Shown in pieces: positions 1-7,295 of a DNA stretch of 39,370 bases (position 1 is its first letter; each line of letters begins with the position of its first letter). Under the pieces are notes generated by a model, which was not told the origin of the DNA, did no database searches, and saw only the letters and a list, made by a program, of their open reading frames with translations. Origin of the DNA: Thermohalobaculum sp039030915 (GTDB taxonomy: Bacteria > Pseudomonadota > Alphaproteobacteria > Rhodobacterales > Rhodobacteraceae); assembly GCA_039030915.1 (NCBI GenBank), contig JBCCDG010000026.1, forward strand, positions 1 through 39,370, in the 5' to 3' direction. Both the position numbers and the translations under genes were made by a program.

Positions 1-160
1 AGCTACAAAGCCCGCAGGGGAAACGATGCGCACGCCCCGCCTCGAAGCTCCGATCCTGCCTATCGTCACGGCGAGGATGACATCCTTCTCCCGTGTCGGG
101 CGGTATCGCGCCCCTCAGTCTCGGTGTCCGCCGCGTCGTCGGCGCCTTATGGGCGCCCAG

Positions 161-186
161 GGCACCGCGCTGGCGATCGCGGTGCC
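161..186. repeat. Perfect 9-bp inverted repeat (hairpin)
   Basis: GGCACCGCG at 161-169 is the exact reverse complement of CGCGGTGCC at 178-186, with an 8-nt loop. A second hairpin, GGCGCC/TTATG/GGCGCC, sits just before it at 141-157. No T-run follows on either strand, so a classical intrinsic terminator is not evident. The pair may be a structured RNA, a processing site or chance in GC-rich DNA. Confidence 0.45.
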
Positions 187-343
187 AGCCCTACTCTCCG
201 CCCGCTTGCCCGCGGAGCTCATCGGCGGGCGTTTCATCGGCGCTACCCCCGCCGCATGGGTCAGGCGCCCCGTCGGCCCCGCCTCACCTAAAGCCCCGGG
301 GGAATATCTCCCTCGCTGCCGCCGGGCGTCCCCGCAAGAACCG

Positions 344-364
344 ATCGCGGCGACCAGCCGCGAT
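344..364 (-). terminator. Possible terminator hairpin after the thiolase gene
   Basis: ATCGCGG (344-350) and CCGCGAT (358-364) form a perfect 7-bp stem with a 7-nt loop, beginning 37 nt past the minus-strand thiolase stop. No U-tract follows, so termination is inferred from position and stem strength only. Confidence 0.3.
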
Positions 365-401
365 GCCGCTCGCTTCGATGCCACGGGCGCCAAGGATCAC
401 G

Positions 402-1583
402 TCAGACGCGCTCCAGCGCCACCGCGGTGCCCTCGCCGCCGCCGATGCAGAGGCTCGCGACGCCCTTTGTTGCGTCCGCCGTCTCCATCGCATGGAGCAG
501 CGTGACGATGATCCGCGCGCCGGACGCGCCGATGGGATGGCCGAGCGCGCAGGCCCCGCCATTGACGTTGAGCTTGCCGCGGTCGAGGCCCAGCTCCCGC
601 TCCGCCGCCATGGGCACCACGGCAAAGGCCTCGTTGATCTCCCAGAGATCCACGTCGCCGACCTGCCAGCCGACCTTCCGCAGCACCTTCTGCATGGCGG
701 GCACCGGCGCCGTGGTGAACCAGCCCGGCGCCTGGGCGTGGCTCGCATGAGCGAGAAGCCGTGCGCGTATCGCCAGGCCCGCCGCCTTCGCAGCGCTCTC
801 CCGCATCAGCACCAGCGCCGCCGCCCCGTCCGAGATGCTCGACGCATTGGCGGGCGTCACCGTGCCCTCCTTGCGAAAGGCGGGCTTCAGGCTCGGGATC
901 TTGTCAGGCCGGGCGGTGCGCGGCTGCTCGTCGGTCGAGACGGTCACGCTGCCCTTGCGCGTCGCAACCTCCACCGGCGCGATCTCCGCATCGAAGCGCC
1001 CTTCCTTCTGGGCCGACAGGGCCCCGTCGAGCGAGCGGATGGCGTAGGCGTCCTGCTCCTCGCGCGTGAACTGGTAGTGCTCGGCACAGTCCTCGGCGAA
1101 TGTGCCCATCAGCCGGCCCTTGTCATAAGCGTCCTCGAGCCCGTCGAGAAACATGTGGTCCTTCACCTCCGCATGGCCGAGCCGCGCGCCCCCCCGCATC
1201 TTGGGCAGCAGATACGGCGCATTGGTCATGCTCTCCATGCCGCCAGCGACGATCGCCCGGCCCTCTCCCGCGCGGAGCGCATCCATCGCGATCATCGCCG
1301 CCTTCATGCCCGAGCCGCACATCTTGTTGAGCGTCGTGCAGGGCACGCCCTCCGGCAGGCCGGCGCCGAAGGCCGCCTGCCGTGCCGGCGCCTGGCCCTG
1401 GCCCGCGGGCAGCACGCAGCCCATCAACACCTCGTCCACCTCGGCAGCCGGCAGTCCCGCACGTTCGAGCGCCGCATTGATGGCAGCCGCGCCCAGCTCG
1501 GATGCCGTTGCACCCGCCAGCTCGCCCTGAAAGCCGCCCATGGGCGTGCGCTGTGCGCCAACGATCACGATCGGGTCCGACAT
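402..1583 (-). CDS. Thiolase (acetyl-CoA C-acetyltransferase)
   Basis: This 393-residue protein has the length and layout of degradative and biosynthetic thiolases, which condense or cleave acyl-CoAs through a Claisen reaction in the cytoplasm. The nucleophile is Cys89 in the motif NKMCGSGMKA. NEAF is at 317-320, the GHPIGASG motif carries His349, and the second catalytic cysteine is Cys379 in CIGGGEG. The ATG at 1583 is preceded by a strong AAGGAGAG ribosome binding site. No phaB or fatty-acid gene is adjacent, so biosynthetic (acetoacetyl-CoA) and beta-oxidation roles cannot be separated. It is followed downstream only by the hairpin-bearing left edge, and the upstream demethylase-like gene ends 66 nt away on the same strand. 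Confidence 0.95.
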   Translation of the reverse strand: MSDPIVIVGAQRTPMGGFQGELAGATASELGAAAINAALERAGLPAAEVDEVLMGCVLPAGQGQAPARQAAFGAGLPEGVPCTTLNKMCGSGMKAAMIAMDALRAGEGRAIVAGGMESMTNAPYLLPKMRGGARLGHAEVKDHMFLDGLEDAYDKGRLMGTFAEDCAEHYQFTREEQDAYAIRSLDGALSAQKEGRFDAEIAPVEVATRKGSVTVSTDEQPRTARPDKIPSLKPAFRKEGTVTPANASSISDGAAALVLMRESAAKAAGLAIRARLLAHASHAQAPGWFTTAPVPAMQKVLRKVGWQVGDVDLWEINEAFAVVPMAAERELGLDRGKLNVNGGACALGHPIGASGARIIVTLLHAMETADATKGVASLCIGGGEGTAVALERV

Positions 1584-1649
1584 GCCTCTCTCCTTCCTGT
1601 CGCCGCGCCTGCAGGTCGCCGATCTCGACGCCCATGCGCGGCACCTGCC

Positions 1650-2594
1650 TCACTCCGCTGCCTCAGCGCCAGCGGCCAGCGCGTCGAGCCGCGCCCGGAT
1701 CGCGCGGTTCGCCTCCGTGCCGATCCGATACTCGACGGCCCCCGCATCGAGCCCGCCCAGCGCCGCCGAGAGCCCCGCCGCCTCCGACGGTGCCAGCGCC
1801 TCGACCGGTGTGACCGACGACTTGATACCGAAGGCCACCGCACCCGTCCGCGGTAGTCGCCGCAACGTCTGACGCTCCGTCCTCAGATAGAACGGACCCT
1901 CTGGCTGCCATGTCTTGCCGTGACCCGGCGTCTCCGCGCCATCGCGAAAGAAGGGCTGATGGAGCACCGGATCGCCATAGACCAGCCAGTTGATGCGCCA
2001 GAGCGGCCGTTCGGGCCGGATCGCCTCGAAGACACGGTTAACCCGCCGGGCAAGCGCGTCGTCATAGTCGGGCACCGGTGCGTGGATCGCGGTCAAAGGG
2101 CGGCCCATTTTCTCCGCCAGCGACCAGCGGGCGGGAAAGCACAGCACGGCCCCGCCAAGGCGATACTCCCCGCTCGCCGCATCGGGTTGCAGCACGCAGA
2201 AATCATAGGCCGTAAGCCGCCCGATGGTGCGGAAGGGCGCATCGCGCTCGACCGTCACGCGTCCGCCATCCGGCCGCTCGACGGTGCCATCCGCCACACG
2301 GAAGCCTGGCAGCGCCGGCAACGCCGCGAGAACCGTATCGAGGAGCTCCGCCGCCGCCCCGCCTGCGTCTTCGCCGAGCGCCAGCACGATCCCGGGGCGG
2401 GTCTCTATCAGCGCCTCTCGCGCCGCCATCTGATCGGCGAAGTCGGCATCCACCCGCAGCCAGTCCTCGGGACGCAGCGGCATCAGGCCGGGCGCATGGG
2501 CGATCCGCGGCTCGAGAAACGGCAGATGCGGCGCTGGTTCGATCAGGATCGGCCGGCCGGCCGCCGCCGGCAGCGGCGGGAGGGCATCCGTCAT
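1650..2594 (-). CDS. Heme-dependent oxidative N-demethylase-like protein (DUF3445)
   Basis: The 314-residue protein matches the DUF3445 family, which includes the alpha subunit of the heme-dependent dimethylamine N-demethylase. Visible landmarks are the N-terminal LMPLRPEDWLRVDADF block (about 37-52), the central INWLVYGDPVLHQPFF region, and LRTERQTLRRLPRTGAVAF near the C-terminus. I chose the ATG at 2594 because it overlaps the TGA of the upstream methyltransferase by 4 nt (ATGA), so the two are probably translationally coupled. The reductase and other subunits of the characterised demethylase are not in the window. Substrate is unknown; a role in demethylating a small N-methylated compound is inferred from the family only. 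Confidence 0.82.
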   Translation of the reverse strand: MTDALPPLPAAAGRPILIEPAPHLPFLEPRIAHAPGLMPLRPEDWLRVDADFADQMAAREALIETRPGIVLALGEDAGGAAAELLDTVLAALPALPGFRVADGTVERPDGGRVTVERDAPFRTIGRLTAYDFCVLQPDAASGEYRLGGAVLCFPARWSLAEKMGRPLTAIHAPVPDYDDALARRVNRVFEAIRPERPLWRINWLVYGDPVLHQPFFRDGAETPGHGKTWQPEGPFYLRTERQTLRRLPRTGAVAFGIKSSVTPVEALAPSEAAGLSAALGGLDAGAVEYRIGTEANRAIRARLDALAAGAEAAE

Positions 2595-3877
2595 CGTCGC
2601 GCTCCCCGGCTGTAATGGAGCAGGTTGAACCCGCGAAGCGCCCCTTCCGCCCCGACCCAAAGCGCCTGCGCCCGCCCCCCGGAGCGCGCTGTCGGGCCGT
2701 CACGCCGGCGCATCATGGCCTCTCCGGCGTCCAAGACCGTGCCGAGCGACCGGCGTCCGTCCACCGCCGCGAGCATCGCCGCCAGCACCTGCGCTTCGTC
2801 CCGGCTCGGCGCAAGCGGCAGCCGGTGGGAGAGCCCGTCGAGCGTCAGCGTCACGGCGCCCTCCCGCGCCACCGCCCGCGCGAGCTTCTCGGCCACGACC
2901 GTCAGGTGCGGTACGTGATCCGGCGGGAGCCCGGCGACAAGCGAAGGCACCGAGACCTGCGCCCGCCCCGCCCGCGCTGCAGGCGCGGCATAGACCACAT
3001 GCGTCTTGATGTTCCCGGCCAGCCGCTCGGCAAGGGCGCGGCGCTCGCCCGGCGAAAGGCGTGCAAGCCGTGCTGCCATCGCCTCGGTCCTCGGCAGATA
3101 GCGCCGAGGGTCATAGCGCGCCTCCTCCACGACACCGGCAAGGCCGAGCCCGGCGCGCTCCAGCGCCCCTTCGAGCGCGCCGATCTCGTAGGCACGGTCC
3201 CTGGCGTGAAGAAGGAGATCGTAGAGCCCCGCATCCCCGTCCCGATGATCGCCGAGGAAGGGATTGCGCTTCAGCCAGTTCGTCTCCGGCAGCGTTTCCA
3301 GCACCGATCGTGCCAGCGCCACCTTCTCGGAGGGGTCATCCTCGGCGAGGAGGGCACCGAAGGCATCCTGGAGCGGATACACCCCGGTGCGCCCGTGCGG
3401 CGCGTAGACCATGAGGCCGATGCCGCCATCGGGGGCCAATGCCTCGGCGAGCGCCCCGAAGCCCGCATCGGGGTCCGGCAAGTGGTGGAGAACCCCGCAG
3501 CAGTCGATGTAGTCGAAGGACCCGAGCGCCGGCGCCTCCATCAGGTCGCCGGTCACGAAGCGGACGGTGGTCAGCCCGCGCGCCGCGATCCGCGCCTCCG
3601 CAACGGCCCGGCTCGCCGTCGAGAGATCGAGATAGGTGATCTCGGCCGGACAACGGATATCGGCGAGCTTTTGAGCGAGCATCACCAGCCCGTCGCCCGT
3701 CCCCCCGCCCGCGACCAGCGCGCGGAAGGGCTTGCGCCAGTCCCGCCGCCCGCCGAAGAGGAAATAGTCGATCTCGACGGGATGCGACGGCGAGCCCTCG
3801 ATCAGCCGGCGCGCCTCGTCCGCCGGCGCCCGCGCCGGATAGGGAAAGGCCTCATACTGCGCCTGCACCGCATCCAT
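2591..3877 (-). CDS. SAM-dependent methyltransferase with C-terminal extension
   Basis: This 428-residue protein carries a class I methyltransferase fold. Residues 52-63 hold the glycine-rich SAM-binding motif LVAGGGTGDG, followed by YLDLS (82-86) and DYIDCCGVLHHL (122-133). The N-terminus has the YEAFPYP motif seen in a bacterial family of such enzymes. Beyond about residue 250 is an extension of roughly 170 residues without a recognised fold. The open frame extends upstream, but those codons are Arg/Pro-rich, and the ATG at 3877 gives the family N-terminus. It overlaps the DUF3445 gene by 4 nt and is divergent from a second methyltransferase gene 59 nt away. Substrate is unknown. Confidence 0.85.
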   Translation of the reverse strand: MDAVQAQYEAFPYPARAPADEARRLIEGSPSHPVEIDYFLFGGRRDWRKPFRALVAGGGTGDGLVMLAQKLADIRCPAEITYLDLSTASRAVAEARIAARGLTTVRFVTGDLMEAPALGSFDYIDCCGVLHHLPDPDAGFGALAEALAPDGGIGLMVYAPHGRTGVYPLQDAFGALLAEDDPSEKVALARSVLETLPETNWLKRNPFLGDHRDGDAGLYDLLLHARDRAYEIGALEGALERAGLGLAGVVEEARYDPRRYLPRTEAMAARLARLSPGERRALAERLAGNIKTHVVYAAPAARAGRAQVSVPSLVAGLPPDHVPHLTVVAEKLARAVAREGAVTLTLDGLSHRLPLAPSRDEAQVLAAMLAAVDGRRSLGTVLDAGEAMMRRRDGPTARSGGRAQALWVGAEGALRGFNLLHYSRGARR

Positions 3878-3936
3878 GGCCGGGGTGTCGGACAGCCGCG
3901 TTGGGGCGTCAAGGGCGAGGTGGGAAGGTAACAGGC

Positions 3937-4554
3937 ATGGGCAAGGCGGCATCGGACTGGGACAAGGCCTATGCGGGGCCGGCACCCTTCGGCGACGCAC
4001 CCTGCCCCGGCCTCGTCCAGACGCTCGCACGGCCCGGAGTGACGCCCGGAACCGCCCTGATGCTGGCCGACGGCGACGGGCGGAACGGTACCTGGCTCGC
4101 AGCGCTCGGCATCGCCGTTACGGCGGTCGACTACGCGCCCGCGGCAACGGCGCAGGCACGGGCGCGGGACGCTCGGGCCGGTGTCGTTGCCGAGCGGATC
4201 ACCGCCGATCTCGAGCGCTGGTCCCCGAACGCGCTCGCGGTAGATCTCGTCACGATCCTCTATCTCCAGGTGCCCGAGGCATTGCGCCGGCGGGTGTTGG
4301 GGCTTGCCAGGGAGGCGGTCGCTCCGGGCGGCCATCTCTTCGTCGAGGTCTTCGCCGATGCCGGGTCGGAAGACGCCCCGCTCGGACCGCCTCCGCCCGT
4401 GCGCTGGCGGCGCGAAGAGATGGTGGAGGCGCTTCGCGAAGATGGCCGTTTCGTCATCGTCGAGGCACTCGAGGGGACCGTGCTGCTCGAGGATGGTCCG
4501 AGACATGCGGGCATGGCGCGCATCCTCCGCCTTCTCGCCCGGCGCGAGCGGTGA
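3937..4554 (+). CDS. Class I SAM-dependent methyltransferase
   Basis: The 205-residue protein has a degenerate SAM motif I (LMLADGDGRNG, about 41-51), an acidic ribose-binding position in TAVDYAP (62-68) and a typical late strand APGGHLFVEVF. It resembles the small TehB-like methyltransferase group, but the substrate cannot be deduced. The ATG at 3937 has a GAAGG ribosome binding site 8 nt upstream (3924-3928), which favours it over the earlier TTG at 3901. The gene is divergent from the larger methyltransferase, sharing a 59-bp spacer. Its TGA at 4552-4554 lies in the same frame as the following DUF167 coding region. Confidence 0.82.
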   Translation: MGKAASDWDKAYAGPAPFGDAPCPGLVQTLARPGVTPGTALMLADGDGRNGTWLAALGIAVTAVDYAPAATAQARARDARAGVVAERITADLERWSPNALAVDLVTILYLQVPEALRRRVLGLAREAVAPGGHLFVEVFADAGSEDAPLGPPPPVRWRREEMVEALREDGRFVIVEALEGTVLLEDGPRHAGMARILRLLARRER

Positions 4555-4581
4555 CGGGTATGCAGGGCGCACGGCCGCATC

Positions 4582-4860
4582 CTGCTACGGCTCCGCTTGA
4601 CGCCGGAGAGCACGCGGGATGGGATCGACGGACCGATCGCCGACGCAGACGGTGAAAGGCGCCTCGGCATTCGCGTCACGGCGCCCCCGGCGGACAATGC
4701 GACCAGTGCCACGGTGCTGAAGCTCCTCGCGACGCATCTCGGCCTCGCGTCCTCGCGCTTCGCCCTCACGGCCGGGGCCACGTCCAGGCTCAAGACCGTC
4801 GTGATCAACGGCAATCCCATCGCGCTCAGCGGCATGCTCGCCGACCGTCTCGATGCCTGA
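4582..4860 (+). CDS. DUF167 (YggU-like) protein, start codon uncertain
   Basis: The conserved DUF167 core is clear: LRLRLTPESTRDGIDG, then LGIRVTAPPADNATSATVLKLLA and LTAGATSRLKTVVING. Function of the family is not established. The N-terminal strand is encoded in frame from about 4576, but between the upstream TGA (4552-4554) and the conserved region there is no ATG, GTG or TTG in this frame. The only candidates are CTG at 4582 or TTG at 4597, which would cut off the first strand. An ATG at 4560 is in another frame; one base skipped early would join it to the DUF167 frame. This may be a non-canonical start, a frameshift mutation or a sequence error. The start given is tentative. Confidence 0.7.
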   Translation: MLRLRLTPESTRDGIDGPIADADGERRLGIRVTAPPADNATSATVLKLLATHLGLASSRFALTAGATSRLKTVVINGNPIALSGMLADRLDA

Positions 4861-4977
4861 ACAATCACAATGCCGCGGGCTGGCGAATCACGGGCAGGTC
4901 AGCGATTGTCTAGCCGCGGGGTATCGCGGTCCCCCGCCTGAGGCTCCAAGCCCAAGCATCGCCCTTGCTCCTGCTGC

Positions 4978-4984
4978 AGGAGGA
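4978..4984 (+). promoter_or_regulatory. Shine-Dalgarno site that fixes the rhodanese TTG start
   Basis: AGGAGGA at 4978-4984 lies 7 nt before TTG at 4992. It is the strongest ribosome binding site in this stretch and supports that TTG rather than the in-frame TTG at 4965. The ATG at 4987 is out of frame. Confidence 0.65.
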
Positions 4985-4991
4985 CGATGCC

Positions 4992-5333
4992 TTGCGCCTG
5001 CCATCGATAGACCCCGCCGATATCCCCGCCAATGCGCCCGTCATCATCGACGCCCGAAAGGCGCCCGCGCGCGCCGCCTCCGGCCGCGGCGTACCGAGCG
5101 CGCGGATCGTCGACCCGCTCAGATTCGGCCACGACGAGGCCGAAGCGCTCATCGCCGAGATCGGGCGGGAGACACCCGTCACCGTTTTCTGCGTCCACGG
5201 GCACGAAGTGTCACAATACCTTTGCGCACTTCTGCTCGTTCATGGCGCCGACGCGCGCTACGTGCGGGGCGGGTTCGAGGCGATGGAGCGCGGCGCGCCG
5301 GCGGCACTCGGGATCGGGGAGTTGAGGCGATGA
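4992..5333 (+). CDS. Rhodanese-like sulfurtransferase domain protein
   Basis: This 113-residue single-domain protein has the rhodanese pattern: VIIDAR near residues 17-22, then an active-site loop starting at Cys67 (C-V-H-G-H-E-V-S). It ends with a GGFEAM motif typical of the domain's last helix. Rhodaneses carry a persulfide on this cysteine and transfer sulfur in the cytoplasm. The TTG start at 4992 is supported by a near-perfect ribosome binding site. Its TGA overlaps the ATG of the chromate transporter by 4 nt (ATGA), indicating an operon. Rhodanese domains also occur in proteins annotated as sulfurtransferase/chromate resistance, so a role in chromate or sulfate-analogue handling is plausible but inferred. 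Confidence 0.85.
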   Translation: MRLPSIDPADIPANAPVIIDARKAPARAASGRGVPSARIVDPLRFGHDEAEALIAEIGRETPVTVFCVHGHEVSQYLCALLLVHGADARYVRGGFEAMERGAPAALGIGELRR

Positions 5334-6616
5334 ACGGAACCGGTCGCACGGAGGCTGCAGCGCCGGACGGGTGCGAGACGACGTCGGTCGCGTTTCGCGA
5401 AGCGTTGGGCGTCTACACTCGCATCGGCCTTCTTTCCTTCGGCGGGCCCGCTGGGCAGATCGCGCTCATGCAGTCCGAGATCGTGGAGCGACGCCGCTGG
5501 GTGACGGGGGCGAGCTTCGATCGCGGGCTTTCCTTCGCGATGATGCTCCCGGGGCCGGAGGCGCAGCAGCTCGCGACCTGGCTCGGCTGGCGGCTGCATG
5601 GGCTGGCAGGCGGGCTTGCCGCCGGGCTCGCCTTCATCCTTCCGGGCATGGCGCTCATGCTGCTCCTCGCCTGGATCGCGGCTTCGAAGGCCGACGTGCC
5701 GCTGGTGGCGGCGGTCTTCGCCGGGGTTCAGCCAATGGTGATCGCGGTCGTGCTGCAGGCGATGCGCAAGCTGGCGGGGCGGGCGCTCGGCAAACCTGCG
5801 GCCTATGCGTTGGCGGCCGCGGCCTTTGTCGGCATCGCCATCCTCGGCCTCCCCTTCCCGCTCATCGTGGCCATGGCAGCAGTCGCCGGGCTCCTCCTGC
5901 CGCTGACGGAGACGGACGGGGCGCCGGCAGCGGTAGTGGGCGAGCGGCTGTGGCACGGTGCGGCACGTATCGTCGGCGCGACCGTGCTGCTCGTCGCCAC
6001 CGTCTACCTGATGGTGCGGGCGATTGCCGGCGCGGATCCCTTCGACGGTGTCGCCGAGCTTTTCACCTCCGCCGCCTTTGTCAGCTTCGGAGGGGCCTAT
6101 GCCCTCCTGCCCTATGTCGCCGACCGCGCCGTCGAGCACTATGCCTGGCTCAGCCCGGCGGAGATGCTGAACGGCCTGGCGATCGCGGAGGCGACGCCTG
6201 GCCCGCTGATCCTGGTGAACACCTATGCGGGCTTCTTCGCGGGCTGGAGCGCGGAGGGAAGCGCCGCGGCGGGCGTCGCCACCGGCCTCCTCGCCACCTT
6301 CTATACCTTCGCACCGAGCTTCATGCTGATCCTCGCCTTCGCACCGGCGGTGGAGCGGATCGGCACGGTGCCGTGGGCGCGGCGGGCGCTGGCCGGCGTG
6401 TCGGCCGCGGTGGTGGGCGTGATCGCCAACCTCGCCGTTTATCTGGCCCAGGCGGCGTTCCTGCCCGCCGGCCTTGGTGGCGAGCCCGTCTGGGCAAAGC
6501 TCACGCTCTTTGCGCTCGCGCTCTACCTCGTCTTCGTCCGCGGGATCGGTGTGCTCCAACTCGTGGGCCTCGGCGCAGGACTCGGCATCGCCCTGCACGT
6601 GCTCGGACTGCTCTAG
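5330..6616 (+). CDS. chrA: Chromate transporter, CHR family
   Basis: The 428-residue protein is a two-domain CHR-family membrane protein, which exports chromate in characterised members. The N-terminal half begins with the signature FREALGVYTRIGLLSFGGPAGQIALM (split FGGP motif), followed by several hydrophobic segments. The second half repeats the pattern with AAFVSFGGAYALLPYV and the EATPGPLILVNTY block. The ATG at 5330 overlaps the rhodanese stop codon, so expression is probably coupled. No ChrB-type regulator is seen nearby. Transport of chromate specifically is inferred from the family; some CHR proteins have no tested substrate. Confidence 0.92.
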   Translation: MNGTGRTEAAAPDGCETTSVAFREALGVYTRIGLLSFGGPAGQIALMQSEIVERRRWVTGASFDRGLSFAMMLPGPEAQQLATWLGWRLHGLAGGLAAGLAFILPGMALMLLLAWIAASKADVPLVAAVFAGVQPMVIAVVLQAMRKLAGRALGKPAAYALAAAAFVGIAILGLPFPLIVAMAAVAGLLLPLTETDGAPAAVVGERLWHGAARIVGATVLLVATVYLMVRAIAGADPFDGVAELFTSAAFVSFGGAYALLPYVADRAVEHYAWLSPAEMLNGLAIAEATPGPLILVNTYAGFFAGWSAEGSAAAGVATGLLATFYTFAPSFMLILAFAPAVERIGTVPWARRALAGVSAAVVGVIANLAVYLAQAAFLPAGLGGEPVWAKLTLFALALYLVFVRGIGVLQLVGLGAGLGIALHVLGLL

Positions 6617-6632
6617 CGAGGGCGCCGGGGCC

Positions 6633-7292
6633 TCAGAGCACGACCCGGCCGGCGGGGGTGGCGAGCGTCGCTCTCAGCGGTGACCCTTCGCCGGCGGCGA
6701 GACGGACAAGACCCGCCGCTCCCGCGGTCATCAGCGCCTTCGCGAGCGCTTGATCCGCCCCGTTGATCTCGAGGCTCTCGAGCGCGAGGCCGCTCGGCGG
6801 CAGTGTCTCGGGCGGGGTCGGCACGCCCTCGTCCCATTCTATGAGCACGGGAAAGCGGCCGCCGAAGGGCATCTGCCCGTCCGCCGGAACGGTGAGCCGC
6901 CAGCTCAGCGCATCGCGGGTCAGCGCCATCGCCTCACCCGGATCAACGCCTTCATCCGCAAGCTTCGCGAGCATCGCGTCGAGCCCGCCTTCGGGCCTGA
7001 TCTGCCAGGTCAGGAGCTGTGGGCCCGGCATCAGCCGCCTCTGCGTCTCCGCGCCGTCCAGCCCGAACCAGCGCGGCATCGCGGGCGCGGGCGCATCCGG
7101 CTCGATGGCGATGATCTCGAGATAGGCGTCCTCCCGCCCCGGCACCGCCATGTGCCAGAGCGCGTTGTGCGTGCCCATGAGCGTATGCCGCCCTCGTGCC
7201 GCCGGGGCGACGCCGAAGGCACCGGTGGCCCATTGCACGGCCGCGTCGAGATCTGCTGCGCCGATGACGAGATGATCGATCCGGCTCGCCAC
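6633..7292 (-). CDS. Glyoxalase-like (VOC superfamily) protein
   Basis: This 219-residue protein begins with the VOC-type strand IDHLVIGAADLDAAVQW and continues with GTHNALWHMAVPG and DAYLEIIAI, as in glyoxalase-like domains of the PF13468 type. Such proteins bind small molecules or metal in a paired beta-alpha-beta-beta-beta fold; the substrate here is unknown. Translation starts at GTG (7292), three nucleotides after the stop of the upstream DUF4261 gene, so the two are probably co-transcribed. It converges with chrA, which ends 16 nt away. Confidence 0.82.
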   Translation of the reverse strand: MASRIDHLVIGAADLDAAVQWATGAFGVAPAARGRHTLMGTHNALWHMAVPGREDAYLEIIAIEPDAPAPAMPRWFGLDGAETQRRLMPGPQLLTWQIRPEGGLDAMLAKLADEGVDPGEAMALTRDALSWRLTVPADGQMPFGGRFPVLIEWDEGVPTPPETLPPSGLALESLEINGADQALAKALMTAGAAGLVRLAAGEGSPLRATLATPAGRVVL

Positions 7293-7295
7293 GGC

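Larger units (their letters stand above)
1..401. other. Left-edge segment without a recognised gene
   Basis: Open frames exist here on both strands, but their translations are Arg/Ala/Pro-rich and show no family motif, so I call no gene. The stretch holds GC-rich inverted repeats: a 6-bp stem at 141-157, a perfect 9-bp stem at 161-186 and a perfect 7-bp stem at 344-364. The last lies just past the thiolase stop codon. The segment could be an intergenic spacer or the edge of a gene that starts outside the window. Confidence 0.5.

Noticed and set aside
115..393. Minus-strand open frame of 92 codons downstream of the thiolase gene
   Set aside because: No motif, biased composition and several hairpins inside it; nothing supports translation.
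93..1856. Plus-strand open frame of 587 codons over the thiolase gene
   Set aside because: It is antisense to a clear thiolase; the translation is Arg/Ala-rich with no motif, as expected for high-GC shadow frames.
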